A stretch of DNA of 7,272 nucleotides from an uncultured Solirubrobacter sp. (GCA_937871635.1 CALMNS010000126.1:1-7272); one strand, 5' to 3'; shown: positions 1-5,041, numbered from the stretch's first letter. A program made the numbers and translations. The notes: generated from the sequence alone by a model not told the origin.

Positions 1-42
1 CTCCCTGCCCAGCTCCTCGACGAGGAGCCAGCCCGTGGCTGA
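1..42 (+). CDS. 3' end of an unidentified mobile-element gene (partial)
   Basis: Only the last 13 codons and the TGA stop are inside the window, reading LPAQLLDEEPARG. This is too little to assign a family. The frame is supported by the junction with the next gene: the stop overlaps the downstream GTG start by 8 nt (GTGGCTGA). The same arrangement recurs at 552, 817 and 1175, so this is very probably the tail of another gene in the same translationally coupled train. The frame has no internal stop across the visible segment. Confidence 0.55.
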   Translation, partial: LPAQLLDEEPARG

Positions 43-559
43 CGATCAGCGAGGCCTGCGCGTCCAGCAGCTGGTCGCCGCCATCGAGGACGGCCAACCG
101 TGGGGCTCCGTGCTGCTCCCACTCGATCACGGCGACACCTGCGGAGCGACCACCGACGAGGCGCTCGAGGCGCTCGACATCGTCGTCCGCCGGTATCAGC
201 GCCGCGCGGCTCTCACGATCTCGCACGGCATGGAGCGCTGCGCCGAGTGCGACGGCTCAGGCGGCTTCGACCCTCCTCGCGCCGAGTGCCCCGTGTGCTG
301 CGGTCGTGGCGTCACGGAGCGCGATCCCTTCGCCGCGCCGTTCGACGGCGACGAGCTCGTCCGCTGGGCAGAGCTCTACGGCCACCCGGAGGAGTGGGCC
401 AAGAAAGCGCAGGCCGCCCACATGCGAGCGGAGCGCGCCGAGATCGAGCGTGACGCCCTCCGCGCCCTGTGCGCCGAGACGGCCCCCGAGGTGCGAGCCA
501 TGACGGGCAACTACCACACCGACCTAGCCCGACGACTCGAGGAGGCCACCCGTGGCTGA
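35..559 (+). CDS. Small protein with tandem DnaJ-type CxxCxGxG zinc motifs
   Basis: A 174-residue protein of unknown function, carried by the element. Residues 69-76 (C69, C72, G74, G76) and 85-92 (C85, C88, G90, G92) form two CxxCxGxG repeats. This is the signature of the cysteine-rich zinc-binding region of DnaJ/Hsp40, but there is no J domain (no HPD motif) and only two of the usual four repeats. Such a half module could bind one zinc ion. An N-terminal part rich in acidic residues (about 1-60) precedes it, and a charged, helix-prone, possibly coiled-coil segment follows (about 115-145). The GTG start is supported by GGAG at 24-27 with 7-nt spacing and by the 8-nt overlap with the upstream gene. 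Short proteins with isolated DnaJ-like zinc motifs are common in actinophages, where their role is generally unknown. Chaperone activity should not be assumed. Confidence 0.8.
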   Translation: MADDQRGLRVQQLVAAIEDGQPWGSVLLPLDHGDTCGATTDEALEALDIVVRRYQRRAALTISHGMERCAECDGSGGFDPPRAECPVCCGRGVTERDPFAAPFDGDELVRWAELYGHPEEWAKKAQAAHMRAERAEIERDALRALCAETAPEVRAMTGNYHTDLARRLEEATRG

Positions 560-824
560 CCCCAGCACCACCATCCGGATCGACGCGCGGGAACTGCCCG
601 AGGTGAAGGCGCAGATCCAGAAGCTCGCGATGCTGGCCGCCAAGGCGATCCAGCTCAATGCGTTCGCCGTCGCCGACGTGCAGAAGGTCAGCCCGACGAA
701 GGCCCACATGCTCTACCGCAAGGAGACCGCGCGGCACATGGCCGAGCTGCGCGAGCGGATGGGCTCGGAATGGGTCGAGCGCGAGTGCGGCTGGCCTGAT
801 CTGGAGGGTCCCGCCGATGCCTGA
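552..824 (+). CDS. Small helical hypothetical protein of the element
   Basis: A 90-residue protein that I do not recognise. Residues 14-70 are almost entirely helix-forming and amphipathic, with many Ala, Lys, Glu, Arg and Met. They are followed by a short Trp/Cys-containing tail (W74, C79, W81). There is no signal peptide, membrane segment or paired-cysteine site. The GTG start has GGAGG at 541-545 with 6-nt spacing, and it overlaps the upstream stop by 8 nt (GTGGCTGA). The stop overlaps the next ATG by 8 nt (ATGCCTGA). It is therefore an internal gene of the same operon and is most likely translated by coupling. The helical content would suit a small nucleic-acid- or protein-binding accessory factor, but nothing in the sequence identifies one. 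Confidence 0.75.
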   Translation: MADPSTTIRIDARELPEVKAQIQKLAMLAAKAIQLNAFAVADVQKVSPTKAHMLYRKETARHMAELRERMGSEWVERECGWPDLEGPADA

Positions 825-1182
825 GCGTTCGCCTCTTTCACGCCAAAGCGAGAGCCTAACCGAGCCGACCGAGGTGATGGTGGACCACCTCGCGTGGGGA
901 CTCGCGGCAGTAGACGGGCTGGCCGATGAGAACGGGTGGGCGGACTCGGCGTGGGACGACCGAGACGCCTACTTGGAGCGGGCGCGAGTGATCCTCCAGC
1001 GCGGCCTCAAGCCGTGCGTGCACGACTGGCGGGTGCAGTCGATGAAGCGCAACGGGTCGTGGAACAACGCTCCGAGCTACGCGCCGTGGAAGGTGGGGCG
1101 GCTTCCGAGCGTTCGTGCCAAGTGCGCCAAGTGCGGGGGCACCACGACCGAGCCGATCGCCTCGGAGCCGGACCGTGGCTAG
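817..1182 (+). CDS. Hypothetical protein with C-terminal CxH...CxxCG putative zinc site
   Basis: A 121-residue protein of unknown function. The N-terminal two thirds are acidic and tryptophan-rich (W27, W41, W46). The C-terminal part holds C67-x-H69-x-W71 and, 33 residues later, C103-x-x-C106-G-G. That spacing resembles small phage zinc ribbons in which a CxHxW element pairs with CxxCG, so one zinc ion bound by C67, H69, C103 and C106 is plausible. The reading frame stays open upstream to 658, but the ATG at 817 is preferred. It has GGAGGG at 803-808 with 8-nt spacing, and it overlaps the previous stop by only 8 nt, like its neighbours. An earlier start would overlap a well-supported gene by more than 150 nt. 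The stop is TAG, embedded in the next start (GTGGCTAG). Confidence 0.75.
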   Translation: MPERSPLSRQSESLTEPTEVMVDHLAWGLAAVDGLADENGWADSAWDDRDAYLERARVILQRGLKPCVHDWRVQSMKRNGSWNNAPSYAPWKVGRLPSVRAKCAKCGGTTTEPIASEPDRG

Positions 1183-1567
1183 CTCGCTTCGAGGCAAGTC
1201 CGTGCTCCCGCCGCAGGCCGCGAGTGCCGCCTTGTCGGCCTTCATCGCCTCCCCCGCGGCCAGCATGGCCGACGCGATGGCGGAAGCCATCGCGGCCGCC
1301 CTGCCGTACCTCAGCGCTGCTGGCAAGCCGCTGCCCGATCAAGAGGACTACGCCGACCACGAAGTGGCCCGCATCGACCTCTCGCACAACGGCAGTTACC
1401 AGTGGGCGGTCCGTTCGACCTGCGGGGTAGTCAAGATCTGGTCAAGCCGCGACGGGTGCATGCTCGCCGTCGCGCCCACCACGGCGCGGCATCTGGCGCG
1501 CGAACTGAGCGAGGCGCTCGAGGACGCGGCGAGCCATGTTGAGCGTCGGTCACGAGGCGAGCAGTGA
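1175..1567 (+). CDS. Hypothetical element protein, 130 residues
   Basis: I do not recognise the family. An alanine-rich N-terminal stretch (about residues 10-50) is followed by an alternating hydrophobic/polar segment (about 63-100) that looks like several beta strands, then a helix near 105-122. This strand-then-helix tail, with a TTARHLARELSEAL segment, resembles many small phage proteins of unknown function. There is no membrane segment or zinc site; the two cysteines (C84 and C95) are isolated. An upstream ATG at 1115 in the same frame is possible. GTG at 1175 is preferred because it has GGAG at 1164-1167 with 7-nt spacing and reproduces the 8-nt stop/start overlap of the preceding junctions. 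The 3' end overlaps the next gene by 32 nt if that gene starts at 1536. Confidence 0.7.
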   Translation: MASSLRGKSVLPPQAASAALSAFIASPAASMADAMAEAIAAALPYLSAAGKPLPDQEDYADHEVARIDLSHNGSYQWAVRSTCGVVKIWSSRDGCMLAVAPTTARHLARELSEALEDAASHVERRSRGEQ

Positions 1568-1931
1568 GGCCGCAACTGGCGAAGAGCGCGCTGCGCTGAT
1601 GACCGCCGTCCCGCTCACCGTCACTCAGGTCGCGACCCGTGAGAACGTGTCCACGAAGACGGTGCTGCGCGCCATCGCTCGTGGCGACCTCGACGCCTGG
1701 AACGTCGGCGACCCAGCTGGCTCCCGCCCGACGTGGCGGATCGACGAGACCGCGATCGCGGTGTGGCGGGCCCGGGCGCGGGACCGGCGGCAGCAGCGAC
1801 CGACCGAACCCGTCATCGTGCGGCCGGTTGAGCCTGAGGCCGCGCGTCCTGCCCGGAAGCGGCCACCAGGGGTGCTTGAGCGTGGCCGGGCGCGCGTCAC
1901 GCCCGACATGGGCCGGAGATCCGCCGCATGA
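1536..1931 (+). CDS. Excisionase-like / MerR-type winged-HTH DNA-binding protein
   Basis: A 131-residue protein with a compact helix-turn-helix domain at about residues 26-77. The LTVTQVATRENVSTKTVLRA stretch starts it, and a wing-like segment ending in W67-R-I-D and W77 closes it. This pattern is typical of the MerR-like excisionase (Xis) family that binds attachment-site DNA, directs the integrase toward excision, or acts as an element repressor. The basic, proline-rich tail (about 78-131) is probably disordered and could add DNA contacts. It lies two genes upstream of the integrase in the same coupled train, as expected for a recombination directionality factor. The start is uncertain. ATG at 1536 has GAGGA at 1520-1524 but overlaps the previous gene by 32 nt. 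ATG at 1599 would give 110 residues, with the domain beginning six residues in, and a 31-nt gap to the upstream gene. A different transcriptional role cannot be excluded. Confidence 0.72.
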   Translation: MLSVGHEASSEAATGEERAALMTAVPLTVTQVATRENVSTKTVLRAIARGDLDAWNVGDPAGSRPTWRIDETAIAVWRARARDRRQQRPTEPVIVRPVEPEAARPARKRPPGVLERGRARVTPDMGRRSAA

Positions 1932-2140
1932 CCCACTCGCTCGACTGGCATTGTCCGATCACCAAGCGTGACTACCTCCGCATGCCCGGAGTCGAGGACG
2001 TCGAGGACGGCGTCGAGCCCGGAGTCGTGACCCTGATCGTCTCCCCAGGCTGCGAGGGACTTGCGCGAATCTTGCATAACGCAGGGGTGGTGCCGATCAA
2101 CCTCGAGCTCCGTGAGCGCACGGCGAAGGACACACGATGA
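1928..2140 (+). CDS. Small hypothetical protein between excisionase-like gene and integrase
   Basis: A 70-residue protein with no family I recognise. An acidic patch around residues 22-30 is followed by a short hydrophobic beta-like stretch (about 32-40), then a helix and a charged tail. Cysteines C9 and C42 are single and do not form a pair motif. Evidence that it is real is mainly positional. Its ATG overlaps the upstream stop as ATGA at 1928-1931, its stop overlaps the integrase start as ATGA at 2137-2140, and GGAG at 1915-1918 lies 9 nt before the start. It therefore fills exactly the space between two credible genes, in the linking frame. It may be a small recombination accessory protein, but that is only context. 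Confidence 0.65.
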   Translation: MTHSLDWHCPITKRDYLRMPGVEDVEDGVEPGVVTLIVSPGCEGLARILHNAGVVPINLELRERTAKDTR

Positions 2141-3300
2141 AGCGCCCCAAGCCCGTCCGCGGCCTCGAGCTCCGCGCCCGCCGCCACCGTGACGGCACCC
2201 CCTACTGGACCTGGCGCGTCCGGTGGCGCGACCCCCGTACCGGCCGCCGCCTCTCCGAAGAGTTCCCCACCGCCGCCGAGGCCCTCGACTTCAAGGCAAC
2301 GCTCCGCGTGCGTGCGCGCCGCGGAGATCTCGACCAGCTCGACACCGGCCGCACTCTCCTCGTCGACTTCTTCGCCGATACCTACTGGCCCACCGCCGGT
2401 CACAACCTCGAACGAGTCACCCTCGAGAGCTACGCCGGGACGTGGAACCGGCACATCCTCCCCCGCCTCGGCGAGCACGAGCTCCGGCGGATCACCCCGG
2501 CCGTCGTTCACCGACTCCTCACCGACCTCGCCCACGCCGGCATCGGCGGCCCGACACGCCGCCGCGTCAAAGCTGTCCTTTCCGCCGTCCTGGCGGAGGC
2601 TGTCGCACGCGGTGAGCTGACCGGCAATCCGTGCCGCGAGGTCCGTACTCAGCGCCAGCCCGCCAGGACCGCCGACCACACCCCCGCCCCCACCGAGATC
2701 GAAGCGATCCGCGGTCAGCTTGATCCCGCCGGCGCGACCCTCGTCACCCTGATCGGCTACCTCGGCCTCAGGCCCGCTGAGGCGCTCGCGCTCACCGACG
2801 CCGACATCAGCTCGACCACCGTCCGCGTTGACGCCCGAATCGTCCACGGCCGCCGCGAGCCGTCCACGAAGACCGCCAGGGGCCGGACGATCTGGCTGCC
2901 CGGCCCCGTCCGCGCCGACCTCGCCGCATGGCGCCTCGCCCGCCCCGCGACCATCACCCAGCCCGAGGGGCTCCTGTTCCCTCGTCTCGACGGGCAGCCC
3001 TGGCGGGACACCGACTACAGGAACTGGCGGGCCCGGCGATTCAAGCCCGCCGCCACGGCCGCTGGTGTCCCCGTCGACCGGCCCTACACGCTCCGGCACG
3101 CCGCCGCGTCCCTCCTCCTCACCGACCCCGAATGGACGATCCCCGGCGTCGCGGAGCACATGGGCCACTCCGTCGCCGTCCTCTCGTCGACGTACGCGCA
3201 TGTCCTGGCCGGTCTGGCGGGGCAGCCGCGCCGGTCGTTCGAGGACGCGATCCTCGAGGCCCGGACCGCCAACGACGCACGAGACAGGAGAGGCGCATGA
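2137..3300 (+). CDS. int: Tyrosine recombinase / phage-type integrase
   Basis: A 387-residue site-specific recombinase expected to integrate and excise the element by recombining attP with attB in the neighbouring tRNA-Thr. Residues about 12-65 look like an N-terminal arm-binding domain (Y23-W-T-W followed by an RW-R-D-P-x-T-G strand pattern). Residues about 72-165 are the helical core-binding domain, and 185-365 the catalytic domain. Visible active-site residues are R212 (GLRPAEAL), K245 (TKTARGR), R320 (YTLRH), H344 (MGHS) and the nucleophile Y353 (STYAHV). The H of the usual HxxR motif is Y317 here, a substitution known in the family. Length is typical of Gram-positive phage or integrative-element integrases. 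The ATG has AAGGA at 2126-2130 with 6-nt spacing and overlaps the upstream stop (ATGA). The gene runs toward the tRNA, whose 3' end is about 330 bp beyond its stop. Confidence 0.96.
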   Translation: MKRPKPVRGLELRARRHRDGTPYWTWRVRWRDPRTGRRLSEEFPTAAEALDFKATLRVRARRGDLDQLDTGRTLLVDFFADTYWPTAGHNLERVTLESYAGTWNRHILPRLGEHELRRITPAVVHRLLTDLAHAGIGGPTRRRVKAVLSAVLAEAVARGELTGNPCREVRTQRQPARTADHTPAPTEIEAIRGQLDPAGATLVTLIGYLGLRPAEALALTDADISSTTVRVDARIVHGRREPSTKTARGRTIWLPGPVRADLAAWRLARPATITQPEGLLFPRLDGQPWRDTDYRNWRARRFKPAATAAGVPVDRPYTLRHAAASLLLTDPEWTIPGVAEHMGHSVAVLSSTYAHVLAGLAGQPRRSFEDAILEARTANDARDRRGA

Positions 3301-3554
3301 GCGCACAGAGTGGGGTGCCGATGGCCGATTTGCGGTGCCCCACTTGTTCACGCCCATTCGAGTCGGTGGTGCACCGAGACGACGACTATGAGTTCGTCGT
3401 GAATCCGAACGAGATCAAGCGGTTGGAGCCCTCATATCTCGTTTGCCGCGCGGGCCACAAGTGGACCATCAAGACGAGGACGGCGGTTCAGCACCCAAGC
3501 AAAGTGCGCTCGCTGCAACGCGATCACGACCGCACCAGTCGCCCCGGAGCCTGA
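3297..3554 (+). CDS. Small zinc-ribbon-like protein coupled to the integrase
   Basis: An 85-residue protein of unknown function, the last gene of the element before the attachment site. C14-x-x-C17 and C50-x-x-x-H54, separated by about 32 residues with beta-like character, suggest one zinc-ribbon fold; the GHKW tail after C50 is typical of such knuckles. The C-terminal 25 residues are basic and probably disordered, which would suit nucleic-acid contact. The ATG at 3297 has a strong AGGAG at 3286-3290 with 6-nt spacing and overlaps the integrase stop as ATGA, so expression is likely coupled to the integrase. A second in-frame ATG at codon 9 is possible. Whether it helps recombination or is an unrelated cargo gene cannot be read from the sequence. 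Confidence 0.72.
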   Translation: MSAQSGVPMADLRCPTCSRPFESVVHRDDDYEFVVNPNEIKRLEPSYLVCRAGHKWTIKTRTAVQHPSKVRSLQRDHDRTSRPGA

Positions 3555-3566
3555 GCGATGCCCCCA

Positions 3567-3589
3567 GGACGCCCCAGCTGGGGGCGTTC
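3567..3589 (+). terminator. GC-rich hairpin at the end of the integrase operon (possible terminator)
   Basis: Thirteen bases after the last element stop codon there is an inverted repeat. ACGCCCC at 3569-3575 pairs with GGGGCGT at 3581-3587 around a 5-nt loop. A G-T and a G-C pair extend it to nine pairs. There is no T-run on either strand, so it is not a classic intrinsic terminator, although U-tract-poor hairpins are common ends of transcripts in high-GC actinobacteria. It could instead be part of the attachment region, since it lies only about 40 bp from the tRNA 3' end. Confidence 0.4.
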
Positions 3590-3629
3590 CCAAAACGGAG
3601 GTCTCACCCAATGCCACGCCGTAGAGCCA

Positions 3630-3675
3630 AGCCGCCGAGCGGATTCGAACCGCTGACCCCTTCATTACGAGTGAA
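3630..3675. other. Putative attachment site (att) in the 3' half of tRNA-Thr
   Basis: Tyrosine integrases of phages and integrative elements commonly recombine within the 3' half of a tRNA gene, leaving the gene restored by element-borne sequence. Here the integrase operon ends about 75 bp from the 3' end of an intact tRNA-Thr, in the expected orientation. The exact crossover is not visible, because the partner copy would lie at the left end of the element outside this window. The listed interval covers the tRNA 3' end through the anticodon stem-loop, where cores usually lie. No second copy was found inside the window. Confidence 0.55.
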
Positions 3676-3702
3676 GTGCTCTACCAGCTGAGCTACGGCG
3701 GC
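3630..3702 (-). tRNA. tRNA-Thr (anticodon CGT)
   Basis: The minus strand folds into a full 73-nt cloverleaf. A 7-bp acceptor stem GCCGCCG/CGGCGGC comes first, then a D arm with GCTC/GAGC, then an anticodon stem CTTCA/TGAAG around the loop CTCGTAA, which gives anticodon CGT reading ACG (Thr). The variable loop is GGGTC, and the T arm is AGCGG/CCGCT around TTCGAAT. The discriminator is T (U in the RNA) and CCA is not encoded. The gene appears intact and functional. Its 3' end points toward the integrase, so it is also the likely integration target of the element to the left. It probably has its own promoter, with TAGAAT about 10 nt upstream. Confidence 0.97.
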
Positions 3703-3712
3703 GGGCTGCCGG

Positions 3713-3718
3713 ATTCTA
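3713..3718 (-). promoter_or_regulatory. Possible -10 element for tRNA-Thr
   Basis: On the minus strand the hexamer TAGAAT differs from the consensus TATAAT at one position. It ends 10 nt before the first base of the mature tRNA. It stands out as an AT-rich island in very GC-rich sequence, in a 44-bp gap between the upstream membrane-protein gene and the tRNA. No convincing TTGACA-like -35 lies 16-18 nt further upstream (the bases there read GTCCGC), so this is a partial match only. Confidence 0.4.
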
Positions 3719-3746
3719 GCGGCGGCCGACCCGCTGCGGACGCCGC

Positions 3747-4199
3747 TCAGCCGGCCGGCAGCGAGGACCCGGAGACGAAGAAGAACCAGGCCTCGAAGGC
3801 CAGGACGGCGAGCACGACGGAGACGACGAGGACCCGCTCGGGGGCCCCGGCGGCGGCGAGCTGCGTCTCACGCGTGACCCGCTCACCGCTGAGCGACCGC
3901 AGCCACGGCGTGTGCCCGCGCGCGCGGCGCCGGCCGACGAGCTCGTCGTGCGCCCGGCTCAGTCGCTGAAGCGCCTGGAGCAGGAGGAAGCAGGAGATCC
4001 CGAGGGTGAGGATGACGAGCACGAGCGCCTTCATGCTCGGCTGGGTGCTGGTCTGCGCGCGCGAGCCGACCCAGAGCGCGAGGAGCGGGGCGCCCGTCCA
4101 GATCAGGGTCGTCGCGGCCGCCATCCCGGCGAGCAGCCCCGCGCGGCGGAGGCGCAGCGAGACCGGATAGCGCGTGGCGGCGGCGGACATGGCCTGCAC
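3747..4199 (-). CDS. Predicted three-pass membrane protein, unknown function
   Basis: A 150-residue integral membrane protein that I do not recognise as a named family. Hydrophobic segments lie at about residues 20-44, 57-79 and 121-143. A basic, Arg-rich loop at about 80-115 (RRRARG at 90-95) separates the second and third segments and by the positive-inside rule should be cytoplasmic. No catalytic or ligand motif is visible. The start is taken as GTG at 4199 because GGGAG (complement of 4206-4210) lies 6 nt upstream. An in-frame ATG three codons later lacks a well-spaced SD site. It is the first gene on the host side of the tRNA, transcribed in the same direction as the tRNA and 44 bp upstream of it. 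Base composition looks higher in GC than the element genes, consistent with resident chromosome. Confidence 0.8.
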   Translation of the reverse strand: MQAMSAAATRYPVSLRLRRAGLLAGMAAATTLIWTGAPLLALWVGSRAQTSTQPSMKALVLVILTLGISCFLLLQALQRLSRAHDELVGRRRARGHTPWLRSLSGERVTRETQLAAAGAPERVLVVSVVLAVLAFEAWFFFVSGSSLPAG

Positions 4200-4337
4200 A
4201 TCATGCTCCCGCCGGCGCGCCAGCTCAAGCGCGCGACCACGGGCCCAAACGGATCAGCGTCGCCCCGATGGACGGGGGTCGAACCTGCTGGAGCTCACGA
4301 TCGCGTTCGCCCTGCGCTACGGGCTCCTCGTCTTGGA

Positions 4338-4395
4338 CCCTGTGCCGGCCGGGCGAGCCGCTAGGGCCCTGTGCCGGCCGGGCGAACCGCTCGCT
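4338..4395. repeat. Two-copy 29-bp tandem direct repeat
   Basis: The 25-base core beginning CCCTGTGCCGGCCGGGCGA occurs at 4338-4362 and again at 4367-4391, an offset of 29 bp. The copies differ at one position (GAGCC versus GAACC). Each copy contains the palindrome GCCGGC, and the junction holds the 8-bp palindrome AGGGCCCT (4363-4370). The second copy ends three bases before the last base of the TAG stop (4394-4396) of the minus-strand gene at 4394-5041, so the repeat lies in that gene's 3' trailer. The rest of the 4200-4393 gap shows no gene; a weak 5-bp hairpin (4263-4277) is the only other structure seen. Confidence 0.8.
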
Positions 4396-5041
4396 ACCGC
4401 AGCGGACCGGGGCGCCCCTCGTCGACCTCGTTGTGGTCCTCGGGCTTGATCAGGCGGCGGCCCTGGTCGTCGCCGCGGCTCTCGTCGGGGAGGCGCTCGC
4501 CGTCCTGCAGCCCCCGCTCGTACTCCGACGAGGGCGCGCCCTCGGGCGCAGGCTCGTGGGCTCGCCCACCGCCGCCCAGGTCGCGGACGCCCGGGTCGCG
4601 CAGGCCCTCATCGCGGTCGACGGGCGGGGCGGAGCGGGTGCGGTCGATGTCGACCTCACGGTCGTCGGGGCGCAGGTCGCGGTCCTCGACGCGGCCGTTC
4701 GGCGAGGCGCCGGCGCCGGCCCGGGTGCCCGACGGCAGCTCGTCATCGGCCAGCCCACCCTCGTGGAGCTCGGCGCGCTTGGCGTTGATGTCGGCCTCGG
4801 CGCGGGCGCGCTTGGCCTCGGCCTCGGCCAGCTCGGCCTGGTGGCGCTGGCTGTCGGCGGCGGAGCGATGCTCGTCCGCCTTCTCCTGGCGCTCGCGCTC
4901 GAGTTGACGCTCGCGCTCACGGCGCTGCTGCTCGGCCTTGCGCTCCGCCGCCTGCTTGCGCATCCGGGGCAGCAGGACCAGCAGCAGGATCAGGATGATC
5001 ACCACCACGACGGCGATGGCGATGATGGCTCCAGTTGACAT
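4394..5041 (-). CDS. Single-pass membrane protein with charged coiled coil and acidic tail
   Basis: A 215-residue protein of unknown function. Residues 5-24 form one very hydrophobic helix (Ile/Val/Leu only) after a short polar N-terminus, acting as a membrane anchor with the basic PRMRKQ following, so the rest should face the cytoplasm. Residues about 28-95 are a highly charged Glu/Arg/Gln/Ala helix, probably coiled coil. A segment around 81-102 (RAEADINAKRAELHEGGLAD) resembles motifs seen in other small actinobacterial envelope-linked proteins. Residues 103-215 are Asp/Arg/Gly/Pro-rich and likely disordered. The ATG at 5041 has AGAGGAG on the minus strand with 9-nt spacing from GGAG. It is divergent from the PHP gene across only 41 bp, so promoters for the two must overlap or lie inside coding sequence. 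Confidence 0.85.
   Translation of the reverse strand: MSTGAIIAIAVVVVIILILLLVLLPRMRKQAAERKAEQQRRERERQLERERQEKADEHRSAADSQRHQAELAEAEAKRARAEADINAKRAELHEGGLADDELPSGTRAGAGASPNGRVEDRDLRPDDREVDIDRTRSAPPVDRDEGLRDPGVRDLGGGGRAHEPAPEGAPSSEYERGLQDGERLPDESRGDDQGRRLIKPEDHNEVDEGRPGPLR

Noticed and set aside
658..816. Upstream extension of the CxH...CxxCG protein to an ATG at 658
   Set aside because: It would overlap most of the 552-824 gene, and the added residues are an Arg/Ser/Pro-rich shadow; ATG at 817 has a well-placed SD.
2928..3296. Upstream extension of the zinc-ribbon-like protein into the integrase gene
   Set aside because: The added residues are Arg/Pro/Ala-rich out-of-frame translation of the integrase; ATG at 3297 has AGGAG 6 nt upstream.
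1972..3357. A 461-codon open frame on the minus strand opposite the integrase
   Set aside because: It mirrors the high-GC third positions of the integrase gene, its product is Gly/Val/Asp/Glu-biased with no motif, and the + strand integrase has a complete catalytic set.
4261..4300. A TTCGA-containing stretch on the minus strand resembling a tRNA T-loop
   Set aside because: The flanking bases do not form a T stem and no acceptor, D or anticodon arm can be folded around it.
4383..4391. CGAACCGCT within the tandem repeat, also present in the tRNA-Thr T arm (possible second att core)
   Set aside because: Only about nine bases are shared and the first repeat copy differs at one of them. It lies on the host side of the tRNA, where no element genes are seen; a chance match is more likely.
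4268..5038. A 256-codon + strand frame opposite the coiled-coil membrane protein
   Set aside because: The product is Leu/Ala/Val/Gly repetitive and ends in Asp/His/Gln runs that are the complement of the membrane anchor codons. The minus-strand gene has a good SD and a sensible anchor-plus-coiled-coil layout.
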